Assembly: GCA_020628645.1 (NCBI GenBank)
Contig: JAHDES010000011.1
Location: 54,242-118,241 of the forward strand
Source: Saprospiraceae bacterium
GTDB taxonomy: Bacteria; Bacteroidota; Bacteroidia; Chitinophagales; Saprospiraceae
Reading direction: 5' to 3'
DNA: 64,000 bases
Position 1 is the stretch's first letter. The number at the start of each line of letters is the position of its first letter. Of this stretch, positions 44,060-53,138 are shown in pieces. The position numbers and the translations under genes are program-made. The notes below the pieces were generated by a model, which saw only the letters and a list, made by a program, of their open reading frames with translations, searched no databases and was not told the origin of the DNA.

Positions 44060-44921
44060 CATCATTCAGATTAGTACCATACTCAAATCTGATATGAAGA
44101 CGAATAGGTTCTCCTTGTTTAACCTCCACAGCTTCCTCAAGTTGACAAACGGTAGGTGGCATCAAACTATCCGTTCCCGTAAAATTACAACCTTCTGCTA
44201 CTTGCACCAATGAGTGCATGTATACACAATTTACCATTCCTGATAAAACAGGCGTAATTTCCAATGTTTTTTCTACTATTTCATTTTCTACTTGATACAA
44301 ATCTATGATATTTACGACTTGCTGCAAGGATAATTGCTCAGGTAAATGACGCGTAAAATTGATTGGATAATGCTTGTGTTCTTCATCAAAATCAGCACAG
44401 CCCAATTGAATCACATTGGTAATAAATTCAGGGAGTAATTTCCCATCAGGCTTTAAAAATTGGCGTAAGTTTTTAAAAATTTGCACCTGAAATTCATTTC
44501 CACAATAAATACTCATCAACTCTCCTACAATATAATCGACAGGTTCAGGTAAGCTCACTTTCATCGCATCTCCAAAAATAACTTCCACTTTATCTGCCCA
44601 CCCATTTTTAGCGAGTTCTTTTTGAATAAAATCCTTTAAATCTGGATTGTATTCGATCAAATATGCTTTTTTAACCTGCGGTAAAAAGTGTTTGGTCAAT
44701 GCCAATGTACCTATACCCGCTTCACAAACTACTTTATCCGTAAAATCGTATTTTTCAAACGCTTTGGTAAAGGCGCGGACGCGCGTACGATCCGTCTCCA
44801 TGACCTTGTAATAAATAGGAGGAAATCCAAAATGCTCTTCACTAAAGGTTTGGGCTTTTAAGATTTCATATTTTAAAGTATCGTAACGATCAACTAATTC
44901 AGAAAAAAATTCAAATGCCAT
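44040..44921 (-). CDS. PRMT-like class I SAM-dependent methyltransferase
   Basis: The 293-residue protein has a Rossmann SAM domain: VVCEAGIGTLALTKHFL, acidic YLIEYNPDLKDFIQKE, VEVIFGDAMKVSLPEPVDYI and VGELMSIYCGNE, the last resembling the double-Glu loop of protein arginine methyltransferases. The C-terminal half reads like a PRMT beta-barrel (LMPPTVCQLEEAVEVKQGEPIRLHIRFEYG). PRMT-like enzymes are uncommon in bacteria; the substrate could be a protein or small molecule. It faces the dioxygenase gene tail to tail with a 20-bp overlap, so they are not an operon, but their transcripts could form antisense ends. Confidence 0.75.
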   Translation of the reverse strand: MAFEFFSELVDRYDTLKYEILKAQTFSEEHFGFPPIYYKVMETDRTRVRAFTKAFEKYDFTDKVVCEAGIGTLALTKHFLPQVKKAYLIEYNPDLKDFIQKELAKNGWADKVEVIFGDAMKVSLPEPVDYIVGELMSIYCGNEFQVQIFKNLRQFLKPDGKLLPEFITNVIQLGCADFDEEHKHYPINFTRHLPEQLSLQQVVNIIDLYQVENEIVEKTLEITPVLSGMVNCVYMHSLVQVAEGCNFTGTDSLMPPTVCQLEEAVEVKQGEPIRLHIRFEYGTNLNDAKFWVG

Positions 44922-44943
44922 CTTGATTTATTTTTATACCTGA

Positions 44944-44998
44944 TGGGAGAAGTTTCCTAACTTCTCCAAAATATATCTAGCGAGTTTCCTAACTCGCA
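44944..44998. repeat. Two tandem hairpins sharing the loop TTTCCTAA
   Basis: GGAGAAGTT-TCCT-AACTTCTCC (about 44946-44967) and GCGAGTT-TCCT-AACTCGC (44980-44997) are perfect stems built around the same loop bases. They lie immediately upstream of the dispersed repeat at 45007 and of the methyltransferase start. They look like a repeat family or a recombination site rather than a terminator, as no T run follows. Confidence 0.5.
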
Positions 44999-45006
44999 TA
45001 TTATAC

Positions 45007-45110
45007 GCAATTGAATAAGTGATTTCGTAAATCACACCTTCAACGTATAATGCCGATTTGAAAAAATCACAAATTATATACGAAAGGATTTTTTCAATTC
45101 GGTATTATTA
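45007..45110. repeat. Dispersed intergenic repeat, copy A
   Basis: This segment (GCAATTGAATAAGTGATTTC and on) matches copy B at 52970-53129. The first 35 bases differ at 2 positions. The last 58 or so, starting ATGCCGATTTGAAAAAATC, differ at a handful. It contains the palindrome GTGATTTCGTAAATCAC and the stem TTGAAAAAATC/GATTTTTTCAA. It probably belongs to a MITE or REP-like family. Confidence 0.65.
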
Positions 45111-45258
45111 ATGCTATTCGTCCCCAAATATACACGATTTTAAAAAATATAGATTAGTATCCATTCTAATTTTCTTTACGGAACTATTTCTGATTCCTTT
45201 CTGTTTGTAGGGCAAATCAATTACCTTTACAGCGAAATTTTTAGTCAAAATTTTACCT

Positions 45259-47124
45259 ATGACCTCTACTACAGTCGATATTAAACAGCTTCTTCAAGAA
45301 AGTGTTGCCCAAGGTGTACAAGCTTTGTATGACACAACCATCGAACCTTCATCTGTGAATCTCAATACCACTCGTAAAGAGTTTGAAGGCGATTATACCG
45401 TAGTGGTTTTTCCATTTACAAAAGTAGCGCGCAAAAAACCAGATCAGATTGGAGAAGAATTAGGCAATTATTTAGTAGAACAAGTCGCTGAATTTGAACG
45501 ATTTAATGTAGTAAAAGGCTTTCTAAATATCGTAGTGAGTGATGCTTATTGGAAAACCTTTTTAGATACCATTACCGATCAAAAAAATTATGGCATCCAA
45601 ACATCCAATGGGCGAAAAGTAATGGTAGAATTTTCTTCTCCCAATACCAATAAGCCGTTACATTTAGGGCATATCAGAAATATTTTATTAGGCTGGTCTA
45701 CTTCAAAATTGTGGGAAGCCAATGGATTTGAAGTCGTTAAAACCCAAATTGTCAACGATAGAGGTATTGCCATTTGTAAAAGTATGCTGGCTTGGCAAAA
45801 ATTTGGCAATGGTGCAACACCTGAATCCACAGCAACAAAAAGCGATCATTTTGTAGGTAAATATTATGTCCTTTTTGAACAAAAATTTCAAGATGAATAT
45901 AAACTTTGGCAAGCTTCTGAAAAAGGAAAAGCCATTTTTTCAGAAAAAGCAAAAGAAGGACAAGATGAAACGGCCTTCTTTAAAAAATACAAAAATCAGT
46001 ATTTCAACAATTATAGTGCTTTAGGAAAAGAAGCAAGAACAATGCTTCAAGCATGGGAAGCAGGGGAGGAGACTACTGTGAATCTCTGGAAAAAAATGAA
46101 TGGCTGGGTCTACGAAGGCTTCAGTACAACCTATAAGAAACTCGGAGTTGAGTTTGATAAACTGTATTATGAATCAGACACCTATTTATTGGGTAAAGAT
46201 ATTGTCAATCAAGGTTTAGAAAAAGGCATTTTTGAACAAGAAGAAGATGGTTCTGTGTGGGCAGATTTGACCGATGTGAAAATGGATAGAAAAATTGTCC
46301 TTCGATCAGATGGTACAGCAGTTTACATGACCCAAGATTTAGGAACGGCACAATTGAGATACCAAGATTTTGGGGTGGAGAAAATGACTTATGTAGTCGC
46401 CGATGAACAAGATTACCATTTCAAGGTGCTTTTTGAATTGTTGAAACGAATGGGAGAACCTTATGCAGATGGACTTTTTCATTTGTCGTATGGTATGGTA
46501 GATTTGCCATCGGGTAAAATGAAATCAAGAGAAGGTACAGTCGTAGATGCAGATGATTTAGTCGCAGAAGTGATTGAAGAAGCTCGAAAAGGAACAGCCG
46601 AACGAGGAGATATTAGTGCTTATACCCCTGAACAACAAGAGGAGATTATCCGAAAAATTGGAATGGCTGCACTTAAATATTTTATCATTAAGGTCAATCC
46701 AAGAAAAAGAATGACTTTTGACCCTAAGGAATCAGTCGATATGCAAGGCGATACTGGCCCTTATATTCAGTATTCTTATGTGCGAATATTTGGTGTAGGT
46801 AAGAAGGCACAAACGATGGGCATTGATCTTTCTAAAGCGGCTAATTATACTCAATTAGATGCTTTAGAACGAGATATTTTAGTACAATTATATAATTTTC
46901 CTATTGCTATTAAAGAAGCAGCCACCACTTATGATCCATCTATTGTGGCGAGTTTTTGCTATAATTTAGCAAAGACCTTTAATAAATTGTGGCACGATTT
47001 ACCCATTTTAAATGCTAAAGTAGAAACAGAACAAGCCTTTAGAACTCAATTAGCAAGCGTAGTGGGTAATGTCCTTAAAACAGGAATGGATTTATTAGGT
47101 ATCGAAATGCCAGAACGAATGTAG
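45259..47124 (+). CDS. argS: Arginyl-tRNA synthetase
   Basis: This 621-residue class I synthetase charges tRNA-Arg in the cytoplasm. Visible are the N-terminal additional domain (1 to about 110), the HIGH-like motif SSPNTNKPLHLGHIRNILLG, YVVADEQDYHFKVLFELLKR, the KMSKS-like SGKMKSREGTVVDADDL, and the anticodon-binding helical domain (about 500-621) ending in a family-typical Met tail, LLGIEMPERM. The ATG at 45259 fits the family N-terminus. It is preceded by the dispersed repeat and a TACCTTTA element (45222-45229) close to the -7 consensus. Confidence 0.96.
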   Translation: MTSTTVDIKQLLQESVAQGVQALYDTTIEPSSVNLNTTRKEFEGDYTVVVFPFTKVARKKPDQIGEELGNYLVEQVAEFERFNVVKGFLNIVVSDAYWKTFLDTITDQKNYGIQTSNGRKVMVEFSSPNTNKPLHLGHIRNILLGWSTSKLWEANGFEVVKTQIVNDRGIAICKSMLAWQKFGNGATPESTATKSDHFVGKYYVLFEQKFQDEYKLWQASEKGKAIFSEKAKEGQDETAFFKKYKNQYFNNYSALGKEARTMLQAWEAGEETTVNLWKKMNGWVYEGFSTTYKKLGVEFDKLYYESDTYLLGKDIVNQGLEKGIFEQEEDGSVWADLTDVKMDRKIVLRSDGTAVYMTQDLGTAQLRYQDFGVEKMTYVVADEQDYHFKVLFELLKRMGEPYADGLFHLSYGMVDLPSGKMKSREGTVVDADDLVAEVIEEARKGTAERGDISAYTPEQQEEIIRKIGMAALKYFIIKVNPRKRMTFDPKESVDMQGDTGPYIQYSYVRIFGVGKKAQTMGIDLSKAANYTQLDALERDILVQLYNFPIAIKEAATTYDPSIVASFCYNLAKTFNKLWHDLPILNAKVETEQAFRTQLASVVGNVLKTGMDLLGIEMPERM

Positions 47125-47245
47125 TAGCTTTTCGAATTGACTATTTTCTATTGATTATTGTCCATAGCGTCTTGCATTACATCGTTTTTGATCCTATAGC
47201 AAAAAAGCAGTTGAGAAGTCCTATGTCCAAAGTGCAACGGTCAAA

Positions 47246-47989
47246 TTATCCCTCAAAATGCAGTGATATTGTAAATGCTCTAGACAATACTTTCTCTAAA
47301 ACGGTAGATTCTTCTAAATCACTATCATATAATAAGGAGTTGCTTATTCCATTAGAGATTTTAAATTCAGGAGAAAAGATAAAATAAGGGAAGAAAAACT
47401 GAATACCTGCTCCGTACTCAAAAGCAAAATCTGTAGGTGATATTTTAACTAATTCATCTGCTTGTCGTGTCCGAGAATCACTCGCCACATCATAGGAGTA
47501 TTTCACACCTGCAATTACAAAAAGACGAATATCATTATAAGGAGCCGATTTATAGCGTACATGAAATGGCATTTCTACCAATACTTGCTGGATTTTTCTA
47601 GAAGAAGTTGTAAATTCTGCTAATGGAGTAGAGTAACTGATATTTCGTTCCGCAAAAGAAAGCGTAGGTAAAAAACGAAAATCAAAGTAATCACCAATCT
47701 TTAAGTTGGTCACAATCCCCAAATTAAATCCAGGACCATTAATATCTTCAACACTAATAATATTATTACTTTCTAAAAAATTACTAGAGCGAAACAATCG
47801 AAAATCAGAGCTATTATACGCCAACGTAATCCCGAAATAATAGGGCTTCTGCTGAAAATCCAAAAAGTTATAATTCCCACGAGCATTTTGTGCCTCAGCT
47901 TGAGTCATAAAAAATAGGGAAAAAAGCGCGATGAGTGCTATTTGTTGCCCGAATAAATGGAACAAATTCCGAGACTTAGTGGTGTACAT
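47246..47989 (-). CDS. porT: PorT-like outer-membrane protein of the type IX secretion system
   Basis: The 247-residue protein has an N-terminal signal segment (IALIALFSLFFMTQAEAQ) and a beta-barrel pattern (KPYYFGITLAYNSSDFRLF, GPGFNLGIVTNLKIGDYFDF, RFLPTLSFAERNISY, FEYGAGIQFFFPYFIFSPEF). In Bacteroidota porT, required for T9SS function, is often found next to ubiE, as here. The start overlaps the ubiE 3' end by 52 bp, so they are translationally linked. The identification rests on this context and the barrel pattern. T9SS activity is consistent with the sorting domain on the giant surface protein in this window. Confidence 0.8.
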   Translation of the reverse strand: MYTTKSRNLFHLFGQQIALIALFSLFFMTQAEAQNARGNYNFLDFQQKPYYFGITLAYNSSDFRLFRSSNFLESNNIISVEDINGPGFNLGIVTNLKIGDYFDFRFLPTLSFAERNISYSTPLAEFTTSSRKIQQVLVEMPFHVRYKSAPYNDIRLFVIAGVKYSYDVASDSRTRQADELVKISPTDFAFEYGAGIQFFFPYFIFSPEFKISNGISNSLLYDSDLEESTVLEKVLSRAFTISLHFEG

Positions 47990-48669
47990 TGATTTGATTT
48001 AAAACCAGTTTTATCTAATACTTCTACAAATTTACTGCCATCTGGAAAAGCTTGAACCGACTCATATAAATAACGATAAGCACGCTCATCTTTTGAGGTC
48101 ATTCTTCCAATAAAAGGCAAGATATACGCAAAGTAAAAATTGAACAATTGCTTGAAAGGGAATATACGGGGCTTTGAAAATTCTAAAACGACTAATTTGC
48201 CATCCTCTTTCAAAACCCGATTCATCTCTTTCAGCCCCTTTTCTAAATTTTCAAAATTACGTACTCCAAATGCAACGGTAATTGCATCAAATGTATTGTC
48301 TTGAAAAGGTAGATTTTCAGAATCTCCTAGTTGCAATTCAATAATATTGTCCTTTTGTTGCTTTTTGATCTTTTTTCGTCCTACTTCGAGCATTTCTGCT
48401 GAAATATCAAGACCAATTATTTTTTCCGCATCCAATCGTTTACTCATCTCTAAAGCTACATCGGCAGTACCTGTCGCAATATCTAAAATGTATTTAGGAT
48501 CATGGGCTTTGAGTTGATTAATTGCCTTTTTTCTCCAAATAGTATCAATACCTAAAGATAAAAAACGATTAAGAAAATCATAATAAGGTGCGATATTGTC
48601 AAACATGCTCGTCACCTGATTTTTCTTACTTCCTTCTTCCTGATACGGTTTTACTGAATTATGTTCCAT
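47938..48669 (-). CDS. ubiE: Demethylmenaquinone methyltransferase UbiE/MenG
   Basis: This 243-residue SAM-dependent enzyme performs the final C-methylation of menaquinone. Seen are MFDNIAPYYDFLNRFLSLGID, SAM motif YILDIATGTADVALEM, LQLGDSENLPFQDNTFDAIT, FGVRNFENLEKGLKEMNRVL, and LVVLEFSKP, all typical of UbiE. Its product feeds the menaquinol-oxidising ACIII encoded earlier in the window. A minus-strand TATCTTTG (48732-48739) about 60 bases upstream is a probable -7 element. It overlaps the downstream porT start. Confidence 0.95.
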   Translation of the reverse strand: MEHNSVKPYQEEGSKKNQVTSMFDNIAPYYDFLNRFLSLGIDTIWRKKAINQLKAHDPKYILDIATGTADVALEMSKRLDAEKIIGLDISAEMLEVGRKKIKKQQKDNIIELQLGDSENLPFQDNTFDAITVAFGVRNFENLEKGLKEMNRVLKEDGKLVVLEFSKPRIFPFKQLFNFYFAYILPFIGRMTSKDERAYRYLYESVQAFPDGSKFVEVLDKTGFKSNQCTPLSLGICSIYSGNK

Positions 48670-48731
48670 AAGAGTTTAAATAAGTACCAAATAAAATTGT
48701 TTGTTAATTTATTGGCTTACTATAGAGTGTA

Positions 48732-48739
48732 CAAAGATA
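48732..48739 (-). promoter_or_regulatory. -7 element of the ubiE-porT operon
   Basis: On the minus strand this reads TATCTTTG, a perfect Bacteroidota -7 match, 63 bases upstream of the ubiE start. No well-spaced -33 TTG is apparent. The rest of 48740-49060 shows no gene or strong structure. Confidence 0.45.
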
Positions 48740-49060
48740 CATCAATAGCTGCTAACTTTTACCGTCAATCTGTCACAAAAAAGAGATTATTTATAGATAT
48801 TAATGTAGTAGGTAAACCCTAAGTTTTTTAAATAATTGAGTTATTGATTTTAATAAATCATTTCGTTGACTACCTCAATCCCTATCATTCCAGATTTTTA
48901 CTAATGACCTTTATAAGTTAACACGCCCTTAAACGCTTTGTTTACCTTAACATGATAACATTTTAACATAAATAATTGAAAACCAGTCACAGCAATCGGA
49001 AAAATAGAATTCAACACTGCATTGTGGATTGTATATTGAAGCAAAAGTTTTGAACGAACC

Positions 49061-49765
49061 ATGAAAAAATTACTTTTATTTACTTTAATCAACTTATTGT
49101 ATTTCCCACTTTCTATTCATGCTATGAATGTGAAGACTTCTGTGGGAGATAAAGTCCCAGGGTATGTCGTTTTAGACAATGGGAAAAAAATCCAAGGTCG
49201 TATTGTTATCGGTTCTATAATTGATAATGAATTGACAATTGGCTTCATTCCTGAAGGACGTAGCAAGAAGACTGTCTACACACCTAAAGAGATTCGTGCT
49301 TACGCTTATCAATTTGTAGAAATTGATGAGATGGGACAAAAATCGATGAATTGGATCCGATACGACCGCCAAAAAACAAATATTCCACCGCGCGCTTTAG
49401 CAGCCACTACTGTATTTATGCAACGCGAAGCAGAAGGAGTACTAGACTTATATTCATATTTTGTTGAGGTGAATAATAATGGTGCAATATCGTATCAGTA
49501 CCACTATTATATCGCCAATGAAGATGAGCAATTGCAACATGTTGACAAACAATCCTTTGATCGTATGAGTCGACAATTGTTTCAAGGATATACAGCTTTA
49601 CAATCAAAAATTGGTCAAGGAGATTTAAATTTTCGTCATCTAGATCAAATCGTACGTGATTTTAATTTTTGGATGATAAATCAACACGATAAAAATGAAT
49701 ATCGAATGGCTCATAAACATCAGGATGAGTTTATGGATGATGCCATTTGGGAAGATCAATATTAG
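49061..49765 (+). CDS. Secreted protein of unknown function
   Basis: The 234-residue protein has a signal peptide (LLLFTLINLLYFPLSIHAMN). The mature part begins with a beta-rich segment (VPGYVVLDNGKKIQGRIVIG and on), similar in outline to Bacteroidota secreted proteins that describe a small beta domain, then a mixed helical C-terminus (YTALQSKIGQGDLNFRHLDQIVRDFNFWM). No catalytic motif is recognised. It is probably periplasmic or outer-membrane associated. It stands alone, followed 92 bases later by a strong terminator. Confidence 0.8.
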   Translation: MKKLLLFTLINLLYFPLSIHAMNVKTSVGDKVPGYVVLDNGKKIQGRIVIGSIIDNELTIGFIPEGRSKKTVYTPKEIRAYAYQFVEIDEMGQKSMNWIRYDRQKTNIPPRALAATTVFMQREAEGVLDLYSYFVEVNNNGAISYQYHYYIANEDEQLQHVDKQSFDRMSRQLFQGYTALQSKIGQGDLNFRHLDQIVRDFNFWMINQHDKNEYRMAHKHQDEFMDDAIWEDQY

Positions 49766-49856
49766 GAAACTAGTATAAACATTCACCCTTTTTAAACAAC
49801 TTAACAAATCTTAACTTTTCTCATACTTTTCTCATAGATTTGGAGTAATTTATTAG

Positions 49857-49888
49857 TAGACTATATCTCGGATATAGTCTATTTTTTT
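49857..49888 (+). terminator. Rho-independent terminator
   Basis: TAGACTATATC (49857-49867) and GATATAGTCTA (49871-49881) form a perfect 11-bp stem with a 3-nt loop followed by seven T. It ends transcription from the secreted-protein gene. Confidence 0.85.
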
Positions 49889-49927
49889 TATTGATTTTTA
49901 ATCAATTTATCCATCCATTTTATATAA

Positions 49928-50039
49928 GGCACGCGGAGAAAATAAATTTACTTTCCTTGAAATAGTGAAAATTAACGTCGTTGAAAATGACGTTAATTGA
50001 GCTAATTCGAGGAATTGAGAATGTAAATTTATTCGTGCC
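49928..50039. repeat. Large nested palindrome upstream of gyrA
   Basis: Three coaxial stems nest symmetrically. GGCACG (49928-49933)/CGTGCC (50034-50039) and AATAAATTTAC (49941-49951)/GTAAATTTATT (50023-50033) are outermost. TTCCTTGA (49953-49960)/TCGAGGAA (50007-50014) is in the middle. AATTAACGTC (49970-49979)/GACGTTAATT (49989-49998) is innermost with a 9-nt loop. The whole could fold as one 112-nt hairpin in DNA or RNA. No gene lies inside. It looks like a MITE-type element or a structured RNA. Confidence 0.65.
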
Positions 50040-50172
50040 CCACTACTAAAAGAAAAATAATATTTTATTGATGAAAATAAATATTTAATTTTCATTGATT
50101 ATCAATTAGATATGTTGTTTTTTCTTTCCTTTTTTTTGTATTGAAATATATCTGTTTGTTATCATTTTTTCG

Positions 50173-50180
50173 TATCTTCG
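50173..50180 (+). promoter_or_regulatory. Probable -7 element of gyrA
   Basis: TATCTTCG differs by one base from the TAnnTTTG consensus and lies 93 bases before the gyrA ATG. A TTTG (50155-50158) is a few bases too near for an ideal -33. Moderate support. Confidence 0.4.
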
Positions 50181-50272
50181 CAAACCGTTTAAGAGTAGCC
50201 TTTTGTAAATATTTTCAGAATGATAATTGTACAAAACTAAGGCTGTCTCATTTTGAAATCTAAAACAAATGA

Positions 50273-52885
50273 ATGGCTTCTAATCAGCGAATAATTCCGA
50301 TTAATATTGAGGAAGAAATGAAGTCCGCTTACATCGATTATTCGATGTCAGTTATCGTATCGCGTGCATTACCTGATGTACGAGATGGACTCAAACCTGT
50401 TCACCGACGTGTATTGTATGGAATGTCGGAACTCGGTTTAACTTACAACAAGGCACATAAAAAATCTGCTCGTATCGTAGGTGAAGTGCTGGGTAAGTAT
50501 CACCCTCATGGCGACCAATCTGTCTATGATAGTATGGTACGTATGGCACAAGAATGGTCGCTTCGCTATCCATTAGTGGATGGACAAGGGAATTTCGGTT
50601 CGATGGATGGTGATAGTCCTGCGGCTATGCGTTATACAGAAGCACGTCTTCGACGAATCAGCGATGAAATCTTGGCAGATATAAATAAAGACACTGTTGA
50701 TTTTCGCCTAAACTTTGATGATTCACTCAAAGAACCGACAGTTCTTCCTACTCGTCTCCCCAATTTGTTAATCAATGGCGCTTCTGGAATCGCAGTGGGT
50801 ATGGCGACTAATATGTTGCCGCACAATTTGTCTGAAGTCATTGATGGAGTGGTGGCCACAGTTGATAATCCTGCTATTACGGTAGAGGAATTAATGGAGT
50901 TTATCAAAGGACCTGATTTTCCAACGGGAGGAATTATTTACGGTCATCAAGGAATCAAAGATGCTCTTGAAACGGGAAGAGGACGAATTGTCGTTCGTGC
51001 AAAAGCTGAAATTCAGGTAGAAAAAAATGGAAAAGAAACTATTATTGTTTCTGAAATTCCATATCAAGTCAATAAAGCCAATCTGATGATTAAGATTGCA
51101 GACTTGGTTAATGAAAAAAGAGTACCAGGGGTAAGTGCACTTCGAGATGAATCTGACCGAAATGGATTACGCATCGTTATTGAAGTAAAACGGGACGCTT
51201 TAGCTAGTGTTGTGTTAAGTCAATTGTATAAATATTCTCCCTTACAAACTTCTTATGGGGTTAATAATGTAGCCCTAGTTAATGGACGACCTTTTACACT
51301 TAATCTAAAAGATTTGATAGAAGAATTTATCAAATTTAGATTAGAAGTGATTACACGTCGTACGCAATATGATTTGCGTAAAGCACTCGAACGAGCGCAT
51401 ATTTTAACGGGTTTACTGATTGCTTTAGATTATATTGATGCAGTTATTGATTTAATTCGTAAGTCAAAAACAGTACAAGAAGCAAAAGAAGGTTTAATGA
51501 AAGGCGAATTTATAGATAATAAAGACGCCTTCTGGAAAAAATTCCGTCCTTTAATTGATGACCAATTAGATGAAAATAAACCTACAGATGGCAATGTACT
51601 TACTGAAGTACAAGCAAAAGCTATTCTGGAAATGCGCCTTCAAAAATTGACGGGTTTAGAGCGTGATAAAGTTCGTGAAGAGTACGATGAAGTCAAAAAA
51701 CGCATTGAAGAATTGCGTTCTATCTTAAATGATGAAGGTTTACGTCGAGGTATTATCAAAGAGGAATTAGCCGATATCAAAGAGCGATTTGGCGATGAGC
51801 GTCGTACCGATATTACCTTTGCAGAAGGAGATATTCGTATAGAAGACATGATTCCTAATGAAGAAGTTGTCGTTACTATTTCTAATCTGGGATATGTAAA
51901 ACGCACTAAAGCAACGGAATATCGTACCCAAGGACGTGGAGGTCGCGGTTCTCGTGGAAGTAAAACGCGAGATACGGATTTTGTAGAACACATGTTTGTA
52001 GCGAGTACACATAATTATCTCTTATTGTTTACAGAACAAGGAAAGTGCCATTGGCTACGCGTTTACGAAGTACCCGAAGCAAGTAAAACAGCTTCTGGGC
52101 GAGTTATACAAAATATCCTTACCATGCCCAAAGAAGATAATGTAAAAGCTTACATTGTCTTAGAAGATTTGAAAGATGAAGAATTCTTAGCCAATCATTA
52201 TATTACTTTCTGTACCCGAAAAGGACAAGTAAAGAAAACATCGCTCGAAGCATTCTCTCGTCCACGAGCCAATGGTATCGTTGCGATTGGAATTAATGAA
52301 GGCGATCAGCTTTTAGAAGCTCGTTTAACAACTGGAAAGAATGAATTATTCTTAGCTTCTCGATCGGGTCGTGCGATTCGTTTCCCTGAAGAGAAAGTTC
52401 GTTCAATGGGACGTACCGCTACTGGAGTACGTGGGATTACTTTAGCCAGTGATATGGATGATGCTGTTGTGGGTATGGTTTGTGTTGATCCTTCGGATGA
52501 TTCAAAAACGATCTTAGTGGTTTCAGAAAGAGGATTGGGTAAACGTTCTAAAGTAGAAGAATATCGTCAAACGAATCGAGGAGGAAAAGGAGTGAAAACG
52601 ATGAATGTCACTGCTAAAACAGGACTCGTAGTGGCTATAAAAGCAGTAACGGAAGAAGAGAATTTATTAATTACCAATAAATCTGGTATTGTGATTCGAA
52701 TGTCAGTAGAAGATCTTCGTGTAATGGGACGTGCGACGCAAGGAGTGCGCTTAATTCGATTAGATGAAGATGATCAAATTGCTGATGTAGCAGTCGTTTC
52801 TGGTGAAGATGAAGAAGAAAATACAGAAGCAACGACCGATGAAATTGAAGTGGTCGATGATACGGCATCTGGCGAGGAAGAATAG
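50273..52885 (+). CDS. gyrA: DNA gyrase subunit A
   Basis: The 870-residue breakage-reunion subunit of DNA gyrase. Seen are the N-terminal [20 protein letters not shown], catalytic Tyr121 in [11 protein letters not shown], and the GyrA-box [11 protein letters not shown] in the C-terminal beta-pinwheel, which marks gyrase rather than topoisomerase IV. The C-terminus is very acidic ([19 protein letters not shown]). In the quinolone-determining region the sequence is [15 protein letters not shown]: the residue matching E. coli Ser83 is Gln82, while the Asp87 equivalent (Asp86) is kept. A strong terminator follows. Confidence 0.97.
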   Translation: MASNQRIIPINIEEEMKSAYIDYSMSVIVSRALPDVRDGLKPVHRRVLYGMSELGLTYNKAHKKSARIVGEVLGKYHPHGDQSVYDSMVRMAQEWSLRYPLVDGQGNFGSMDGDSPAAMRYTEARLRRISDEILADINKDTVDFRLNFDDSLKEPTVLPTRLPNLLINGASGIAVGMATNMLPHNLSEVIDGVVATVDNPAITVEELMEFIKGPDFPTGGIIYGHQGIKDALETGRGRIVVRAKAEIQVEKNGKETIIVSEIPYQVNKANLMIKIADLVNEKRVPGVSALRDESDRNGLRIVIEVKRDALASVVLSQLYKYSPLQTSYGVNNVALVNGRPFTLNLKDLIEEFIKFRLEVITRRTQYDLRKALERAHILTGLLIALDYIDAVIDLIRKSKTVQEAKEGLMKGEFIDNKDAFWKKFRPLIDDQLDENKPTDGNVLTEVQAKAILEMRLQKLTGLERDKVREEYDEVKKRIEELRSILNDEGLRRGIIKEELADIKERFGDERRTDITFAEGDIRIEDMIPNEEVVVTISNLGYVKRTKATEYRTQGRGGRGSRGSKTRDTDFVEHMFVASTHNYLLLFTEQGKCHWLRVYEVPEASKTASGRVIQNILTMPKEDNVKAYIVLEDLKDEEFLANHYITFCTRKGQVKKTSLEAFSRPRANGIVAIGINEGDQLLEARLTTGKNELFLASRSGRAIRFPEEKVRSMGRTATGVRGITLASDMDDAVVGMVCVDPSDDSKTILVVSERGLGKRSKVEEYRQTNRGGKGVKTMNVTAKTGLVVAIKAVTEEENLLITNKSGIVIRMSVEDLRVMGRATQGVRLIRLDEDDQIADVAVVSGEDEEENTEATTDEIEVVDDTASGEEE

Positions 52886-52916
52886 TTAGATTATACAAAT
52901 TTCAACATAAAAACGG

Positions 52917-52950
52917 AGTTCGTAGTATGTTTTACTACGAGCTTTTTTTT
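52917..52950 (+). terminator. Terminator of gyrA
   Basis: AGTTCGTAGTA (52917-52927) and TACTACGAGCT (52933-52943) form an 11-bp stem with one G-U pair and a 5-nt loop, followed by a run of seven T. It lies 32 bases after the gyrA stop. Confidence 0.85.
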
Positions 52951-52969
52951 ATATTTATCGAAGTAATAA

Positions 52970-53129
52970 GCAATTGATTAAGAGATTTCGTAAATCACAC
53001 CTTCCTGCCCCGTACTTGCAAGGTCGGGGAAACGTGTTCCCGACTCTTTGAGTACGGGATTAAGGAAAATGCCGACTTGAAAAAATCGAAAATTATATAC
53101 GAAAAGATTTTTTCAAATCGATATAATAA
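52970..53129. repeat. Dispersed intergenic repeat, copy B (with extra cruciform)
   Basis: Matches copy A at 45007-45110 at both ends but has about 55-60 extra bases inside. The extra part is itself an inverted repeat: CCCGTACT (about 53009-53016) pairs with AGTACGGG (about 53051-53058), enclosing GTCGGG/CCCGAC. The stem TTGAAAAAATC/GATTTTTTCAA is shared with copy A. A related CCCGTACTTTAGTCGGGG appears at about 63267-63284. Confidence 0.65.
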
Positions 53130-53138
53130 CCAAATGAG

